DNA from: Pseudomonas sp. MWU15-20650
GTDB taxonomy: Bacteria; Pseudomonadota; Gammaproteobacteria; Pseudomonadales; Pseudomonadaceae
Assembly (NCBI RefSeq): GCF_023242475.1
Contig: NZ_JALJFG010000011.1
Location: 79,786-143,785 of the forward strand
Direction: 5' to 3'
DNA: 64,000 bases
Shown: in pieces, positions 18,018 to 29,154 of the stretch
Numbering within the stretch: the first letter of the stretch is position 1
Layout: each line of letters begins with the position of its first letter
Notes under the pieces: model-generated
The model's database searches: none
What the model saw: the letters and a program-made list of their open reading frames with translations, nothing else
Told to the model about the DNA's origin: nothing
Position numbers and translations under genes: made by a program

Positions 18018-19021
18018 CCGTCGGCCCTAAGGTGCGGGAGCGTTTTTGCCGCACCTTTTTCAGCAGTGCCCCCGCCGACCGGCTCAACGGTGTATTGAAA
18101 GCCCCCCGACAACTTGTCCTTTAGAAAGCCCACTAACGCACTGACCGATCTTGGTACATGGGGCGAGTACGGGCGGATCAAATAAATTTCATCGGCAAAC
18201 GCCCCTTTGAGCGTCCAGTCCTTGAGCACCTGCACCAGCTTGCCACTGGCGAGCGCGGCATAGGCGCTGAAATCCGGCAGCAGGGCGATGCCCAAATGGC
18301 TGAGTGCCGAATCACGCAACGCTTCGCTGTTGTTCGTGGAAAAACTGCCCGAGATGGGCACGGTCACTCGCTTGACCTCTTTTGTACCGTGCTCGAAGGT
18401 CCAGGCCGGCTGATCGGTTCCGCGTGGATAGTAGAGGCAATTGTGGGCGGTGAGATCGCCGGGTTCACGGGGTTCGCCGTGAAGTTGCAGGTAGTCCCGC
18501 GTGGCGACCAGCATCGACGAGGTGTCGCATAACTTCCACGCCACATGGGTTTCCGGCACCTGGAAACCGTGCCGCACTGCCAGGTCATAGCCCTCGGCCG
18601 CCAGCGAGCTCAAGGCGTCCGACACGTCCAGTTGAATCCGCACTTGCGGGTGTTGCCGCAGGAATTGCGACAGGTGAGGCACCAGTTGTTGCCGGGCGAA
18701 CGCCACCGGTGCGGTCAGGCGCACCAGCCCGCGAATCTCCCCGGCAGCGTCACGCACCGAGGAGAAACTGCGAGCGATGTGGGCGTAGGCGCTGCGCACT
18801 TCGCGGGTTAACGACTGCCCCGCATCGGTCAGCCGCACACTGCGGGTGGTGCGGGTCACCAGCCGGGTGCCGGTGGCTTTCTCCAGGTCGCAAATGCGCT
18901 GGCTGACTGCCGACTTGCTCACGCCCAAGCGCGCCGCGGCGGCGGTGTAGGTGCCTTGTTCCTCCAGTACCGACAGCCAGTGAATGTGAGTCCACAGCCC
19001 TTCGATCTCGGCCTTTTCCAT
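18014..19021 (-). CDS. LysR-family transcriptional regulator
   Basis: 335 aa from the ATG at 19021; the open frame continues upstream but the family start fits [16 protein letters not shown]. The N-terminal winged HTH is [20 protein letters not shown], followed by an effector-binding domain with [19 protein letters not shown]. It belongs to the group with short, acid-ligand type sensor domains. It is divergent from mmsA with 109 bp between the starts, so it probably controls that gene in response to an intermediate of valine, propionate or inositol breakdown (inference). Its 3' end overlaps the siderophore receptor gene, which is unlikely to be functionally linked. Confidence 0.9.
   Translation of the reverse strand: MEKAEIEGLWTHIHWLSVLEEQGTYTAAAARLGVSKSAVSQRICDLEKATGTRLVTRTTRSVRLTDAGQSLTREVRSAYAHIARSFSSVRDAAGEIRGLVRLTAPVAFARQQLVPHLSQFLRQHPQVRIQLDVSDALSSLAAEGYDLAVRHGFQVPETHVAWKLCDTSSMLVATRDYLQLHGEPREPGDLTAHNCLYYPRGTDQPAWTFEHGTKEVKRVTVPISGSFSTNNSEALRDSALSHLGIALLPDFSAYAALASGKLVQVLKDWTLKGAFADEIYLIRPYSPHVPRSVSALVGFLKDKLSGGFQYTVEPVGGGTAEKGAAKTLPHLRADG
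18029..18060 (+). terminator. Intrinsic terminator after the receptor gene
   Basis: AAGGTGCGG (18029-18037) pairs with CCGCACCTT (18049-18057) and is followed by TTTTT. The hairpin lies inside the 3' coding end of the convergent LysR gene, so those codons also serve as a terminator for the receptor mRNA. Confidence 0.82.
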
Positions 19022-19130
19022 GGTTGTATTGTTCGCATATGAAGACAATAAGTTCTGGATTCTGCTCTGGTTTGGAACAAATCGAAAGCCTATCGTGTGT
19101 CCCAACGCCACTCACCTGGGATCAACTGCC

Positions 19131-20630
19131 ATGACCACCACGATCGAGCACTACATCAATGACCAGCGCGTGAGCCGCGATGATCGCTATCAGGACGTCT
19201 ACAACCCGGCCACTGGCGCCGTGACCGGCCGTGTTGCCTTGGCCAGCCGCCAGACCGTGTCCGAAGCCGTCGCCGCCGCCCAGGCTGCGTTCGCCGGCTG
19301 GGCCGACACTCCGCCAATCCGCCGTGCCCGCGTGCTGTTCGAATACCTGCACCTGCTGCGTGAGCGCAAGGACGACCTGGCACGCATCATTGTCGCCGAG
19401 CACGGCAAGGTCTTTACCGACGCCCAGGGTGAGGTCGACCGGGGTATCGATATTCTCGAATTCGCCTGTGGTATTCCCAACCTGCTCAAGGGCGAACATT
19501 CCGACCAGGTCTCCCGTGGCATGGACAACTGGACGATGCGCCAGCCCCTGGGCGTGGTGGCCGGCGTCACGCCGTTCAACTTCCCGGTGATGGTGCCGAT
19601 GTGGATGTACCCCATCGCCATCGCGGCAGGCAACACCTTCATCCTCAAGCCAAGCCCCACCGACCCGAGCGCTTCGTTGTTCATGGCCGAGCTGCTGCGT
19701 GAAGCGGGCTTGCCCACAGGCGTGTTCAACGTGGTGCAGGGTGACAAGGAATCGGTGGACGCACTGCTCGAACACCCCGACGTCAAGGCCGTGAGTTTTG
19801 TCGGCTCCACGCCAATTGCCCAATACATCTATGAAACCGGCGCCCGCCACGGCAAGCGCGTGCAGGGCCTGGGCGGCGCGAAAAACCATATGGTGGTGAT
19901 GCCCGACGCGGACATCGACCGCACCGTCGATGCTCTGATGGGCGCCGCTTACGGCAGTGCCGGCGAGCGTTGCATGGCGATCTCGGTGGCGGTGCTGGTG
20001 GGCGATGTGGGAGACAAGGTGATCGCCGCTTTGACCGAACGCGCCAAGCAACTGCGTATCACCGACGGGCGCGACCTCAAGGCCGAAATGGGCCCGGTCG
20101 TATCGCGGGCAGCGTTGGAGCGCATCAGTGGCTACATCGAGCAGGGCGTAAAAGCGGGCGCGCACCTGTTGCTCGACGGCCGTGACTACACACCGTCCGA
20201 ACCCGGTTTGGAAAATGGTTTCTGGCTGGGCGCGACCTTGTTCGACCACGTGACTCAAGACATGAGCATCTACCGCGAAGAGATCTTCGGCCCGGTGCTG
20301 GCCTGTGTACGGGTTAACGATTTTGCCGAAGCGGTGAAGCTGGTCAATGACCACGAGTTCGGCAACGGCGTCAGCTGTTTTACCCGCGACGGCAACATCG
20401 CCCGCGAGTTTGCGCGGCGTATCGAAGTGGGCATGGTTGGCATCAACGTACCGATCCCGGTGCCGATGGCCTGGCATGGTTTTGGTGGCTGGAAGAAGAG
20501 CCTGTTCGGCGACATGCATGCCTATGGCACCGAGGGTGTACGGTTCTACACCAAGCAGAAGTCGATCATGCAGCGTTGGTCGGAGAGCATTGAGCAGGGC
20601 GCGGAGTTTGCGATGCCGGTATCGAAGTAG
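19131..20630 (+). CDS. mmsA: CoA-acylating methylmalonate-semialdehyde dehydrogenase
   Basis: 499 aa from the ATG at 19131; the frame is open upstream but those codons run into the promoter region shared with the LysR gene. ALDH fold with [16 protein letters not shown], the catalytic cysteine in GSAGERCMA (about 285), and GGAKNH where hydrolytic ALDHs have the general-base Glu of ELGGK. Loss of that Glu is typical of MMSDH, which transfers the acyl group to CoA and releases CO2. Substrates are methylmalonate or malonate semialdehyde from valine, thymine, beta-alanine or myo-inositol. It stands alone here without mmsB or iol genes. Confidence 0.93.
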   Translation: MTTTIEHYINDQRVSRDDRYQDVYNPATGAVTGRVALASRQTVSEAVAAAQAAFAGWADTPPIRRARVLFEYLHLLRERKDDLARIIVAEHGKVFTDAQGEVDRGIDILEFACGIPNLLKGEHSDQVSRGMDNWTMRQPLGVVAGVTPFNFPVMVPMWMYPIAIAAGNTFILKPSPTDPSASLFMAELLREAGLPTGVFNVVQGDKESVDALLEHPDVKAVSFVGSTPIAQYIYETGARHGKRVQGLGGAKNHMVVMPDADIDRTVDALMGAAYGSAGERCMAISVAVLVGDVGDKVIAALTERAKQLRITDGRDLKAEMGPVVSRAALERISGYIEQGVKAGAHLLLDGRDYTPSEPGLENGFWLGATLFDHVTQDMSIYREEIFGPVLACVRVNDFAEAVKLVNDHEFGNGVSCFTRDGNIAREFARRIEVGMVGINVPIPVPMAWHGFGGWKKSLFGDMHAYGTEGVRFYTKQKSIMQRWSESIEQGAEFAMPVSK

Positions 20631-20658
20631 GGTTTAACCTGCGTCGCAGGGCTTGAAT

Positions 20659-20752
20659 GTGCGAGGGCGCTTGCCCCCGATAGCGGAGTGTCAGTCACTG
20701 TATCTGTGTCTGAAACACCGCCATCGGGAGCAAGCCTCCTCGCACTTTTTTT
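20659..20752 (+). terminator. REP-like inverted repeat with T-run after mmsA
   Basis: GTGCGAGGGCGCTTGC... at 20659 pairs imperfectly with its inverse ending GCCTCCTCGCAC at 20745, about 28 bp per arm, then seven Ts. It is one of several related repeats in the window and here probably ends the mmsA transcript. Confidence 0.65.
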
Positions 20753-20878
20753 GCTGGTTTGCTGAATTGACGGATTGAACATAAAAGTCCAGTATGGATT
20801 TATAAGTACAAAAGTGCTTTCCCCGCGTTCCCTTTCTTCACTCTTGCCAAACCAACAACAACTTGCGAGAACCCGCTC

Positions 20879-21655
20879 ATGAAGAAACGCCACCTTATCC
20901 CCGCCCTGGCCCTGAGCCTGTTCGCCTCCAGCCACCTGCTGGCCGCCGAGAGAACCCTGCGCATTGGCATCGAGGCTGCTTACCCACCGTTCGCGTCCAA
21001 GACTCAAGACGGCAAGATCGTTGGGTTCGACTACGACATCGGCAATGCCCTCTGCGCCCAAATGAAAGTCAAATGCGTGTGGGTAGAAGGGGAGTTCGAT
21101 GGCCTGATTCCTTCCCTCAAAGTGAAGAAAATCGACATGGCGTTGTCGTCCATGACCATCAACGAAGACCGTAAGACGTCGGTGGACTTCACCCACAAGT
21201 ACTACTTCACCTCGTCACGCCTGGTGATGAAGGACGGCGCGGTGGTGGATGACCAGTACGCCAGCCTCAAGGGCAAGACCATCGGCGTACAACGCGCCAC
21301 CACCACTGACCGCTATGCCACCGAGGTGTTTGAACCCAAGGGCATCAACGTCAAGCGCTACAGCAACAATGAAGAAATCTACATGGACCTGGCGGCGGGG
21401 CGCCTGGATGCGATCTTTGCCGATACCATCCCGCTCACTGACTTCCTGTCGATGCCGCGCGGCCAGGGCTACGCCTTTGTCGGCCCGGAACTCAAGGACC
21501 CGAAATACGTAGGAGAGGGCGCGGGGATTGCCGTGCGCAAAGGCAATACGGCGCTGGTCAGCGAGTTGAACACGGCCATCGACGGCATTCGCGCCAATGG
21601 CGAATACCAGAAGATTTCACAGCACTACTTCAAGACCGATATCTACGGCGACTGA
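20879..21655 (+). CDS. Periplasmic cationic amino-acid (lysine/arginine/ornithine) binding protein
   Basis: 258 aa with a cleavable signal peptide (ending SHLLAAE) and a type II amino-acid binding fold: [45 protein letters not shown]. It resembles the ArgT/HisJ/AotJ group. There are no permease or ATPase genes next to it, so it must feed a transporter encoded elsewhere or act as a sensor. It is convergent with dauR/dauA, with 159 bp between the stops. A probable amino-acid binding protein is also next to dauR in P. aeruginosa (PA3865), which suggests a role in arginine or D-arginine uptake. Confidence 0.9.
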   Translation: MKKRHLIPALALSLFASSHLLAAERTLRIGIEAAYPPFASKTQDGKIVGFDYDIGNALCAQMKVKCVWVEGEFDGLIPSLKVKKIDMALSSMTINEDRKTSVDFTHKYYFTSSRLVMKDGAVVDDQYASLKGKTIGVQRATTTDRYATEVFEPKGINVKRYSNNEEIYMDLAAGRLDAIFADTIPLTDFLSMPRGQGYAFVGPELKDPKYVGEGAGIAVRKGNTALVSELNTAIDGIRANGEYQKISQHYFKTDIYGD

Positions 21656-21677
21656 AGCAGGGAAGGACGCGGTCAAT

Positions 21678-21785
21678 GTGGGAGCTGTCGAGCTTTAGCG
21701 AGGCTGCGAAAGCGGTGGGTCAGGCTCTGAAAATGTTGACCCTGCCGGCCCCTTCGCAGCCTCGCCGGGGCTCGACAGCTCCCAC
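21678..21785. repeat. REP-like inverted repeat, GTGGGAGCTGTCGAGC type
   Basis: The sequence opens with GTGGGAGCTGTCGAGC and closes with its complement GCTCGACAGCTCCCAC; a second inverted pair, GCGAGGCTGCGAA / TTCGCAGCCTCGC, lies inside. It fills the space between the converging binding-protein and dauR genes. A close relative lies at 62146-62256. Confidence 0.8.
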
Positions 21786-21814
21786 AGGGTATCGGCGCTG
21801 TCATCAGAAAGAGG

Positions 21815-22440
21815 TCAACCCTTTAGTTCCTTCAAATGCTTGTAGACCGTCGCCCGGCCCATGCCCAGCACATTGGCCACGTAGTTGGAGGCGCTCTTGC
21901 CCTTGAAAGCGCCTTCGGCATGCAGCGCCAGCACCAACTCGCGTTTATGGTCACGGTTGAGCACGTTCAGGCTCAACTGACGCTCGCGCAGCCAGGCATG
22001 CAAAAAGGTATTGATCCGTTCCTGCCAGTCATCGCGAAACAACGCCTTCGGCTGCGCGATCAGCTTGCTTGGCGACAGGAACAGGTCCAGCGCGGCCTTG
22101 GCGTTTTCGAACAACGAGATATTCAGGTTGATGCACAGCACGGCGAGACGGCGGCCTTTAGTGTCGTGCAGTACGCTGCTCAGGCTGCGAATTTTCTGAC
22201 CGTCCCAATTGAGCTTTTCGTAAGGGCCGATATTCACCTCGCTCACGTCGCCGTCGAGCATGTCCTCCAGCGCCGAGTCGTCACCGACGCTGCGTTTGGA
22301 CAGGTTGTTGGCGATGTAATCGACGGTTTGCGTGCGCAGGTCATGCAGGACGACTTCCGCGTGGGGAAAAAACAGCGTGGCGATCGCATCGGCGATCACG
22401 CGAAAGTTCTGCATCACCTTGTCGTGTTCAGCGGTGTTCA

Positions 22441-22441
<1 letters not shown>
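21815..22441 (-). CDS. dauR: YheO-type PAS/HTH regulator, D-arginine catabolism regulator DauR
   Basis: 208 aa from the ATG at 22441, one base inside the dauA stop (TGATG). The N-terminal YheO-like PAS domain has HAEVVLHDLRTQTVDYIANN. The C-terminal helix-turn-helix is KGKSASNYVANVLGMGRATV. In P. aeruginosa DauR represses the dau operon until D-arginine or D-lysine is present. Here it follows dauA directly and is probably co-transcribed with it. Confidence 0.88.
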
Positions 22442-23829
<1,388 letters not shown>

Positions 23830-23834
23830 CTACG

Positions 23835-24578
23835 TTGAGTTGGGAAAAAGTCGGAAAATTTCTGGTGGCCTTGCTGGCTTGCATGGCGTCCATCACCGCG
23901 ATTTATGTGGCGTTTAAGGACGACACCAAACTTGAAGCCGATCTCTCTTACCATTACCAGAGCACGCCCAGCCAATTCTCCGAGCGCCTGGCTAAAGCGG
24001 GTGAAACGCTCAAATATGGCACTGTCTATGACAGCATTAAACGGGTCGCTGGCGATGCGCTGAGCCATGAACAGATCGATAAGATGGTTGACCTAGTCCA
24101 GGCACCTTATCTCTCGATCTTCGACAAGCCTTTCCAAAAAGGGCCCGACAACTACCCGGTCAGGCTATTCATCCATTTGCAGAACACCGGTAGCAAGGTG
24201 GTCAAGGACGTTCATATCAAGCTGCCCGCCAAGGGGCTGGTGCAGATCAGGGATGACTCACACAACGAAACGGTGAAGCCCGAACTGACCAGCAGCGTGG
24301 AGATCCCTTCGATTGTGCAAAATGGCGTCTACAAACTCTGGATTTATTTTGAGGGTGATCTGGAAGCACTCAAGGCGCAAGGCGTGCATATCGGCTCCAG
24401 CGATGGTGTGGCGCAGGTTCGGGTGTATGAGGAAGTGATCGGCTTCAAGGCGCACGTAGCTGAAAACACGGGCGTGTTGATGGCGATGCTAGTGGCCTTG
24501 TTGGTTGCTGTCCTGATGGCGCTTTATTTAGTGGTTACCACTCATGAAACGGCGGATGGGACTGCGCAGAATGCTTGA
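23835..24578 (+). CDS. Unrecognised membrane-anchored protein with two terminal TM helices
   Basis: 247 aa starting with TTG at 23835, preceded by AAGGAAG 8 nt upstream, which makes the start convincing. One hydrophobic segment lies at residues 7-27 (GKFLVALLACMASITAIYVAF) and one at about 213-236 (TGVLMAMLVALLVAVLMALY), giving a ~185-residue domain between them, probably periplasmic. That domain reads like a beta-sandwich (FIHLQNTGSKVVKDVHIKLP) but I cannot name a family. It is divergent from dauA with 260 bp between starts and has no operon partner. Codon use looks native. Confidence 0.75.
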   Translation: MSWEKVGKFLVALLACMASITAIYVAFKDDTKLEADLSYHYQSTPSQFSERLAKAGETLKYGTVYDSIKRVAGDALSHEQIDKMVDLVQAPYLSIFDKPFQKGPDNYPVRLFIHLQNTGSKVVKDVHIKLPAKGLVQIRDDSHNETVKPELTSSVEIPSIVQNGVYKLWIYFEGDLEALKAQGVHIGSSDGVAQVRVYEEVIGFKAHVAENTGVLMAMLVALLVAVLMALYLVVTTHETADGTAQNA

Positions 24579-24614
24579 CGGTGTGAGCGTCCAGTTAAGC
24601 CAATTGGCCCCACT

Positions 24615-24640
24615 GTAGGAGCGAGCAAGCTCGCTCCTAC
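24615..24640. repeat. Perfect REP-like palindrome GTAGGAGCGAGC
   Basis: GTAGGAGCGAGC and GCTCGCTCCTAC are separated by AA: 12-bp perfect arms. It is a very common kind of Pseudomonas intergenic repeat. It lies between the converging genes at 23835 and 24651. Related half-elements occur at 29050-29150. Confidence 0.85.
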
Positions 24641-24650
24641 AAAAGTGGCG

Positions 24651-24923
24651 CTATCGCGGTTTCATGCACTCGATAGAGCAGTCCACCGTGGTCTTGGCAA
24701 TTTCCAGCAAATGCCACACCGCCAGGATCTTCGCCCGCTCGGGGCTTTGCAGCAGCTCGCCGCAGTCCAGTGCGGTTGCTGAGGCGCTGTCGAGCAGGGC
24801 ATCTTCGAAGCCCAGGTCTTCGTTGACGCAGTGAAAGCCTTGGGTGGGCAGGTAGTGGTCGATGGCGCGGTCTTTTGCGGGATCGTGGGGTGGCGGCTGT
24901 ACGCAGGTTGGTCGACCGGCCAA
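24651..24923 (-). CDS. Small Pseudomonas protein, DUF6124/DUF3077-like
   Basis: 90 aa. The end, DALLDSASATALDCGELL ... WHLLEIAKTTVDCSIECMK, and the earlier KDRAIDHYLP resemble a family of small pseudomonad proteins of unknown function (DUF6124/DUF3077 type, from memory). The only in-frame start is TTG at 24923 with a poor ribosome site, and a longer ATG-started frame (24662-24988) overlaps it. The true 5' end may be frameshifted or the gene decaying. No partner gene gives a functional hint. Confidence 0.5.
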   Translation of the reverse strand: MAGRPTCVQPPPHDPAKDRAIDHYLPTQGFHCVNEDLGFEDALLDSASATALDCGELLQSPERAKILAVWHLLEIAKTTVDCSIECMKPR

Positions 24924-25152
24924 AAGGCAAAATCCAGCGCACCCGAGGGCGCCCTGCGCACAGCCACCCTAAAACCCTGGTGGGTCATGCGCCTTTTGGA
25001 ATACCGGGCGATTAAACCCGATCACTGAATTGGCAGTGACGGACCGCACAAGGCGGCAGGGATTGTCCTGAAATTTAAAGGGATACCCCTTGCCGGCCCT
25101 TTAAAAACCATGACCAAATGCCACTCACCCCAATGTTGAAATACTGACAAAT
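24924..25152. other. Intergenic stretch without a convincing gene
   Basis: Short open frames are present but none has a convincing start or family match. The part near 24930-24990 is GC-rich with short inverted repeats and may be the leader of the small gene at 24651. Confidence 0.5.
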
Positions 25153-25239
25153 GTGGGAGGGGGCTTGCTCCCGATGGCGGTGGGTCAGTCACTAATGTGC
25201 TGACTGACACTCCCTCATCGGGAGCAAGCCCCCTCCCAC
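25153..25239. repeat. REP-like inverted repeat, GTGGGAGGGGGCTTGC type
   Basis: GTGGGAGGGGGCTTGCTCCC at 25153 and its complement ending at 25239, with an inner inverted pair GTCAGTCA / TGACTGAC. It lies just after the xylH stop on the far side of the xyl operon. It is the same family as 20659-20745. Confidence 0.85.
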
Positions 25240-25271
25240 AAAAGTTATGCGGTGGCTGCAAAAAATTGAGT

Positions 25272-26408
25272 TCAGCGCCTTCCCACCCGCGTACTCACAT
25301 CCACCCACACCGCCAACACCAAAATGCTGCCCTTCACAATCATCTGCCAGTAACTGTCCACGTCCAGCATCGACATCCCATTATCCAGGCTGGTAATCAC
25401 CAACGCCCCGAGCAACGCGCCATACACCGTGCCCGAACCACCGCGCATCGACGTACCGCCAATAAAACACGCGGCGATGGCGTCGAGTTCGCCCATATTT
25501 CCCGCCGACGGGGAGCCGGCGGCGAGGCGCGCGGTGTTGACCAGGCCGGCGAGGGCGCACATCACGCCCATGATGCCGAAGATCCACAGTTTCACCGCCT
25601 GCACATTGATGCCCGACAGCCGCGTGGCTTCCATATTGCTGCCCACCGCGTACACCCGCCGGCCAAAAACGGTCTGGCGGGTGACGTAACTGAACACGCC
25701 AAGCAGCACCAGCAACAGCAGCACCGGCACCGGGATGCCGTCGTAGCGGTTGAGGGTGGTGACAAACCCGGCGAGCACTGCGCCGATCAGCACTACACGT
25801 AACCCGTCACGCATTAACGAGTGCGCGGCCAAGCCATGCAGCGCGCGGTTACGCCGTTGTTTCCAGGTCAAAAAAAGCGTCAGCGCGAACAGCACTACAC
25901 CCAGCCCTGTGCCCACCGTGTGAGGCAAGTAGCCCTGGCCCACATACACCAGCGATGGCGACACCGGCGCAATGGTGGTGCCCCCGGTAATCCCCAGCAG
26001 AATCCCGCGAAATGCCAGCATGCCGCCCAGGCCGACAATAAACGACGGGATGCGCAGGTAGGCCGTCATATAGCCGTTGGCCAAGCCGATCATCAAGCCG
26101 CACAGCGCCACCAGGCTGAGGTTGGCCAGCAGCGGCACGTGATAGACCACGTCAAGAATCGCCGCCAGCCCGCCCAACAGCCCGAGCAACGAGCCCACGG
26201 ACAAATCGATCTCGCCGCTGATGATCACCAGCACCATGCCGCACGCCAATATCCCGGTGATCGACATCTGCCGCAGCAGGTTAGAGAGGTTGCGCGGCGT
26301 AACAAACCCGCCCTCGGTCTGCCAACTGAAAAACAACCAGATGAACGCCACGGCGATCACCAGCGCGAGCATTTTGTAGCGGGTGAAAAGGTGTTTGACC
26401 TGGTTCAT
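25272..26408 (-). CDS. xylH: D-xylose ABC transporter permease
   Basis: 378 aa, about ten hydrophobic segments, RbsC/XylH family: GMVLVIISGEIDLSVGSLLG (about 58) and the coupling region GGTSMRGGSGTVYGALLGAL (about 312). It forms the inner-membrane channel for D-xylose together with XylG and XylF. Its start directly follows the xylG stop with no gap, and it is the last gene of the xylAFGH operon. Confidence 0.95.
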   Translation of the reverse strand: MNQVKHLFTRYKMLALVIAVAFIWLFFSWQTEGGFVTPRNLSNLLRQMSITGILACGMVLVIISGEIDLSVGSLLGLLGGLAAILDVVYHVPLLANLSLVALCGLMIGLANGYMTAYLRIPSFIVGLGGMLAFRGILLGITGGTTIAPVSPSLVYVGQGYLPHTVGTGLGVVLFALTLFLTWKQRRNRALHGLAAHSLMRDGLRVVLIGAVLAGFVTTLNRYDGIPVPVLLLLVLLGVFSYVTRQTVFGRRVYAVGSNMEATRLSGINVQAVKLWIFGIMGVMCALAGLVNTARLAAGSPSAGNMGELDAIAACFIGGTSMRGGSGTVYGALLGALVITSLDNGMSMLDVDSYWQMIVKGSILVLAVWVDVSTRVGRR

Positions 26409-27956
26409 CTACGCGGTCTTCCGATTATTTTTGTTTTGGCTGAGGGCCGCGGCGAGCACCTGTTCCTGGCTCAGCCCCTCGTTGATGAAGTCACCGCGCA
26501 GTTGGCCGTCGCCGATCACCAGCACGCGGTCTGATACGCCGAGGACTTCGGCCAGCTCCGAGGAGACCATGATGATTGATACGCCCTCGGCCGCCAGTGC
26601 GCCCATCAGTTTGTAGATCTCATACTTGGCGCCCACATCCACACCGCGCGTGGGTTCGTCGAGGATCAGCACCTTGGGCTTGGCCATCAGCATTTTCGCC
26701 AGCACGGCTTTTTGTTGATTGCCGCCGGACAGGCTGGTGATCGGCAGGAACGGGCTGGCGGTCTTGAGGTGCATGCGTGCGATTTGCCGGTCGATGCTGC
26801 CCAGTTCGGCCTCGGCGTCGATGCGGCTCAGGTGCGCGTAGGTGTCGAGCACCACCAGGGTGATGTTATGGCCCACGCCCAGGTCGGGAATGATGCCTTG
26901 GCGCTTGCGGTCCTCAGGCACCATGCACAGCCCGGCACGGATCGACTTGAGCGGTGTGCGCGTATCGATGACCTGGCCGTCCAGCCGCACCTCGGCGCTG
27001 TAGCGGCCGGGGTAGGCGCCGAACAGCGCCGACACCAGCTCGGTGCGCCCGGCACCGACAAGACCTGCGATGCCAAGGATTTCGCCGCGTTTAAGCACAA
27101 AGGAAATATCATCGACGCGCTTGCGCCTGGGATTATCGACGTCGTAGCAGGTGACGTTGCGCGCTTCGAACATCACCTCGCCCACCTCATGCGGTTCGGT
27201 GGGGTAGAGGTTGCTCATCTCGCGGCCGACCATCTGCGTGATGATCCGCGCAATGTCCATGTCCGCCATGGCCGTGGTCGCGATGTGCTTGCCATCGCGA
27301 ATCACTGCGATGGTGTCACACACTGCTGCCACTTCATCGAGCTTGTGCGAGATGTACACGCAGGCCACGCCCTTGGCCTTCAGGCCCTGGATGATGCCCA
27401 GCAGCACCTCGATTTCCGAGCGGGTCAACGCCGAAGAAGGCTCATCAAGAATCAACAGGCGCGCCTGCTTGTTGAGGGCCTTGGCGATTTCCACCAACTG
27501 CTGGTAGCCGCCGCCATACTGCGACACCGGCAGGGCGACGTTCATGTCCGGCACCTTGAGCTCACGCATCAGCGCTTCGGCGCGTTGCAGCATCGCCGGG
27601 TAGTTCATGCGCCCGCCGGGCAGGGTCAGCTCGTGGCCCATGAAGATGTTCTCGGCCACCGACAGGTCCGGCACCAGGGTCAGTTCCTGGTGAATGATGA
27701 CGATGCCGGCGGCCTCGGTATCACGGATAGACTGGGCTTTAAGCGGTTGCCCGTCCCAGAGGATTTCACCCTCCCAGGTCCCATACGGATACACCGCCGA
27801 CAACACCTTCATCAAGGTGGACTTACCGGCACCGTTCTCGCCGCACAGACCGACGCATTCCCCCGGACGTACCTTGATATCGATGCCATTGAGGGCATTG
27901 ACACCGCCAAAGCTTTTGACGATGCCGTTCATTTGCAGCAGGTAATCGTTGGCCAT
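26409..27956 (-). CDS. xylG: D-xylose ABC transporter ATPase
   Basis: 515 aa from the ATG at 27956 (family start [11 protein letters not shown]); an upstream GTG at 27965 would overlap the xylF stop. It has two ATPase domains: Walker [15 protein letters not shown], signature [15 protein letters not shown] (non-canonical in the first half, as usual for sugar importers), Walker [12 protein letters not shown]. The second half has [25 protein letters not shown] and [20 protein letters not shown]. It energises XylH. Confidence 0.95.
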   Translation of the reverse strand: MANDYLLQMNGIVKSFGGVNALNGIDIKVRPGECVGLCGENGAGKSTLMKVLSAVYPYGTWEGEILWDGQPLKAQSIRDTEAAGIVIIHQELTLVPDLSVAENIFMGHELTLPGGRMNYPAMLQRAEALMRELKVPDMNVALPVSQYGGGYQQLVEIAKALNKQARLLILDEPSSALTRSEIEVLLGIIQGLKAKGVACVYISHKLDEVAAVCDTIAVIRDGKHIATTAMADMDIARIITQMVGREMSNLYPTEPHEVGEVMFEARNVTCYDVDNPRRKRVDDISFVLKRGEILGIAGLVGAGRTELVSALFGAYPGRYSAEVRLDGQVIDTRTPLKSIRAGLCMVPEDRKRQGIIPDLGVGHNITLVVLDTYAHLSRIDAEAELGSIDRQIARMHLKTASPFLPITSLSGGNQQKAVLAKMLMAKPKVLILDEPTRGVDVGAKYEIYKLMGALAAEGVSIIMVSSELAEVLGVSDRVLVIGDGQLRGDFINEGLSQEQVLAAALSQNKNNRKTA

Positions 27957-27961
27957 GGCGG

Positions 27962-28963
27962 TCACTGCCCGGCGATCTGCTCTTTGGTATAAAACCCGTC
28001 CTTCTCCAACACGTCGATATTGGCCTTGGTCAGCGGCGTCGGGGTGAGCAGGATGGTGTCGACTTTCTTGCTGCCGTTGTCGTACTGCGAGCTATACGTC
28101 GGCTTTTCACTGCGTGCCAACTGCACCGAGAGCTTGGCGGCTTCGGTGGCGATCAGCTTGAGCGGCTTGTAGACGGTCATGGTCTGGGTGCCGTCGATCA
28201 CGCGCTTGATGGCCGCCAGGTCGGCGTCCTGGCCGGAGATCGGCACCTTGCCCGCCAGTTTCTGTGCAGCCAGGGCCTGGATGGCGCCGCCGGCTGTGGC
28301 GTCGTTGGAGGCGACGATGGCGTCGATCTTGTTGTCATTACGGGTCAGGGCGTTTTCGACGATGCTCAAGGCTTCGGTGGGGTTCCATTCCTTGACCCAT
28401 TGCTGGCCGACAATCTTGATATCGCCCTTGTCGATAGCCGGTTGCAGCACCTTCATCTGGCCTTCGCGCAGCACCTTGGCGTTGTTGTCCGTCGGCGCGC
28501 CACCGAGCAGGAAGTAATTGCCCTTGGGCGCCGCTTGCAGCACGCCGTTGGCCTGCATCTCGCCGACTTTTTCGTTATCGAAGGAAATGTACGCGTCGAT
28601 ATCCGCGTTGAGGATCAGGCGGTCATAAGACACCACCTTGATCCCGGCTTTCTTGGCTTCGGCGACTGCGTTGGTCAGCACCGTGGCGTTGAACGGCACT
28701 ATTACGATCACATCCACGCCCCGGGAGATCAGGTTTTCGATCTGCGAGATCTGCTTTTGCTCGTTGGCATCGGCGGACTGCACGAACACTTTGGCGTCGA
28801 GTTTTTCCGCCGCCGCGACGAAATAGTCACGGTCGCGGGACCAGCGCTCCAGGCGCAGATCATCGATGGAAAAACCGATTTTAGGATGGGCCGGATCGGC
28901 GATCACCGGCAACGCGAGCAGGGCCAGGGCAGTGGCGAGCAGGGTGCGTTTGAATGACTTCAT
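27962..28963 (-). CDS. xylF: D-xylose-binding periplasmic protein
   Basis: 333 aa from the ATG at 28963, the start giving a normal signal peptide ([19 protein letters not shown]). The mature part has [31 protein letters not shown] and [20 protein letters not shown], diagnostic of XylF. It binds D-xylose in the periplasm. Five bases separate its stop from the xylG start. The 191 bp towards xylA carry a REP-like element, common next to highly expressed binding-protein genes. Confidence 0.95.
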   Translation of the reverse strand: MKSFKRTLLATALALLALPVIADPAHPKIGFSIDDLRLERWSRDRDYFVAAAEKLDAKVFVQSADANEQKQISQIENLISRGVDVIVIVPFNATVLTNAVAEAKKAGIKVVSYDRLILNADIDAYISFDNEKVGEMQANGVLQAAPKGNYFLLGGAPTDNNAKVLREGQMKVLQPAIDKGDIKIVGQQWVKEWNPTEALSIVENALTRNDNKIDAIVASNDATAGGAIQALAAQKLAGKVPISGQDADLAAIKRVIDGTQTMTVYKPLKLIATEAAKLSVQLARSEKPTYSSQYDNGSKKVDTILLTPTPLTKANIDVLEKDGFYTKEQIAGQ

Positions 28964-29051
28964 GGTGGTGCGTCCTTTTATTGTTGTTGGAAAGACACTG
29001 GGTGAAGACTCTAGGCGAACACTGGAGTTGTGGCTAACGGATGAGTGATGT

Positions 29052-29149
29052 GTAGGAGCGAGCTTGCTCGCGAAAAACCCATAGGCGACGCATTTATTCA
29101 GGAAACATGCGTTATCGTTGACGATTTTCGCGAGCAGGCTCGCTCGCCA
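29052..29149. repeat. REP-like element between xylA and xylF
   Basis: GTAGGAGCGAGCTTGCTCGCG near 29052 is mirrored by CGCGAGCAGGCTCGCTCG ending near 29146, about 55 nt apart. It is transcribed within the xyl operon and may affect differential expression of xylA and xylF. Confidence 0.75.
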
Positions 29150-29154
29150 GACTG

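Noticed and set aside
19122..20519. A 465-aa minus-strand frame opposite mmsA.
   Set aside because: Antisense shadow rich in His, Gln and Val; mmsA on the plus strand is unambiguous.
24615..24640. The perfect GTAGGAGCGAGC palindrome considered as a rho-independent terminator.
   Set aside because: It is followed by As, not Ts, on the plus strand, and on the minus strand no gene ends just before it; a REP-like repeat is the better call.
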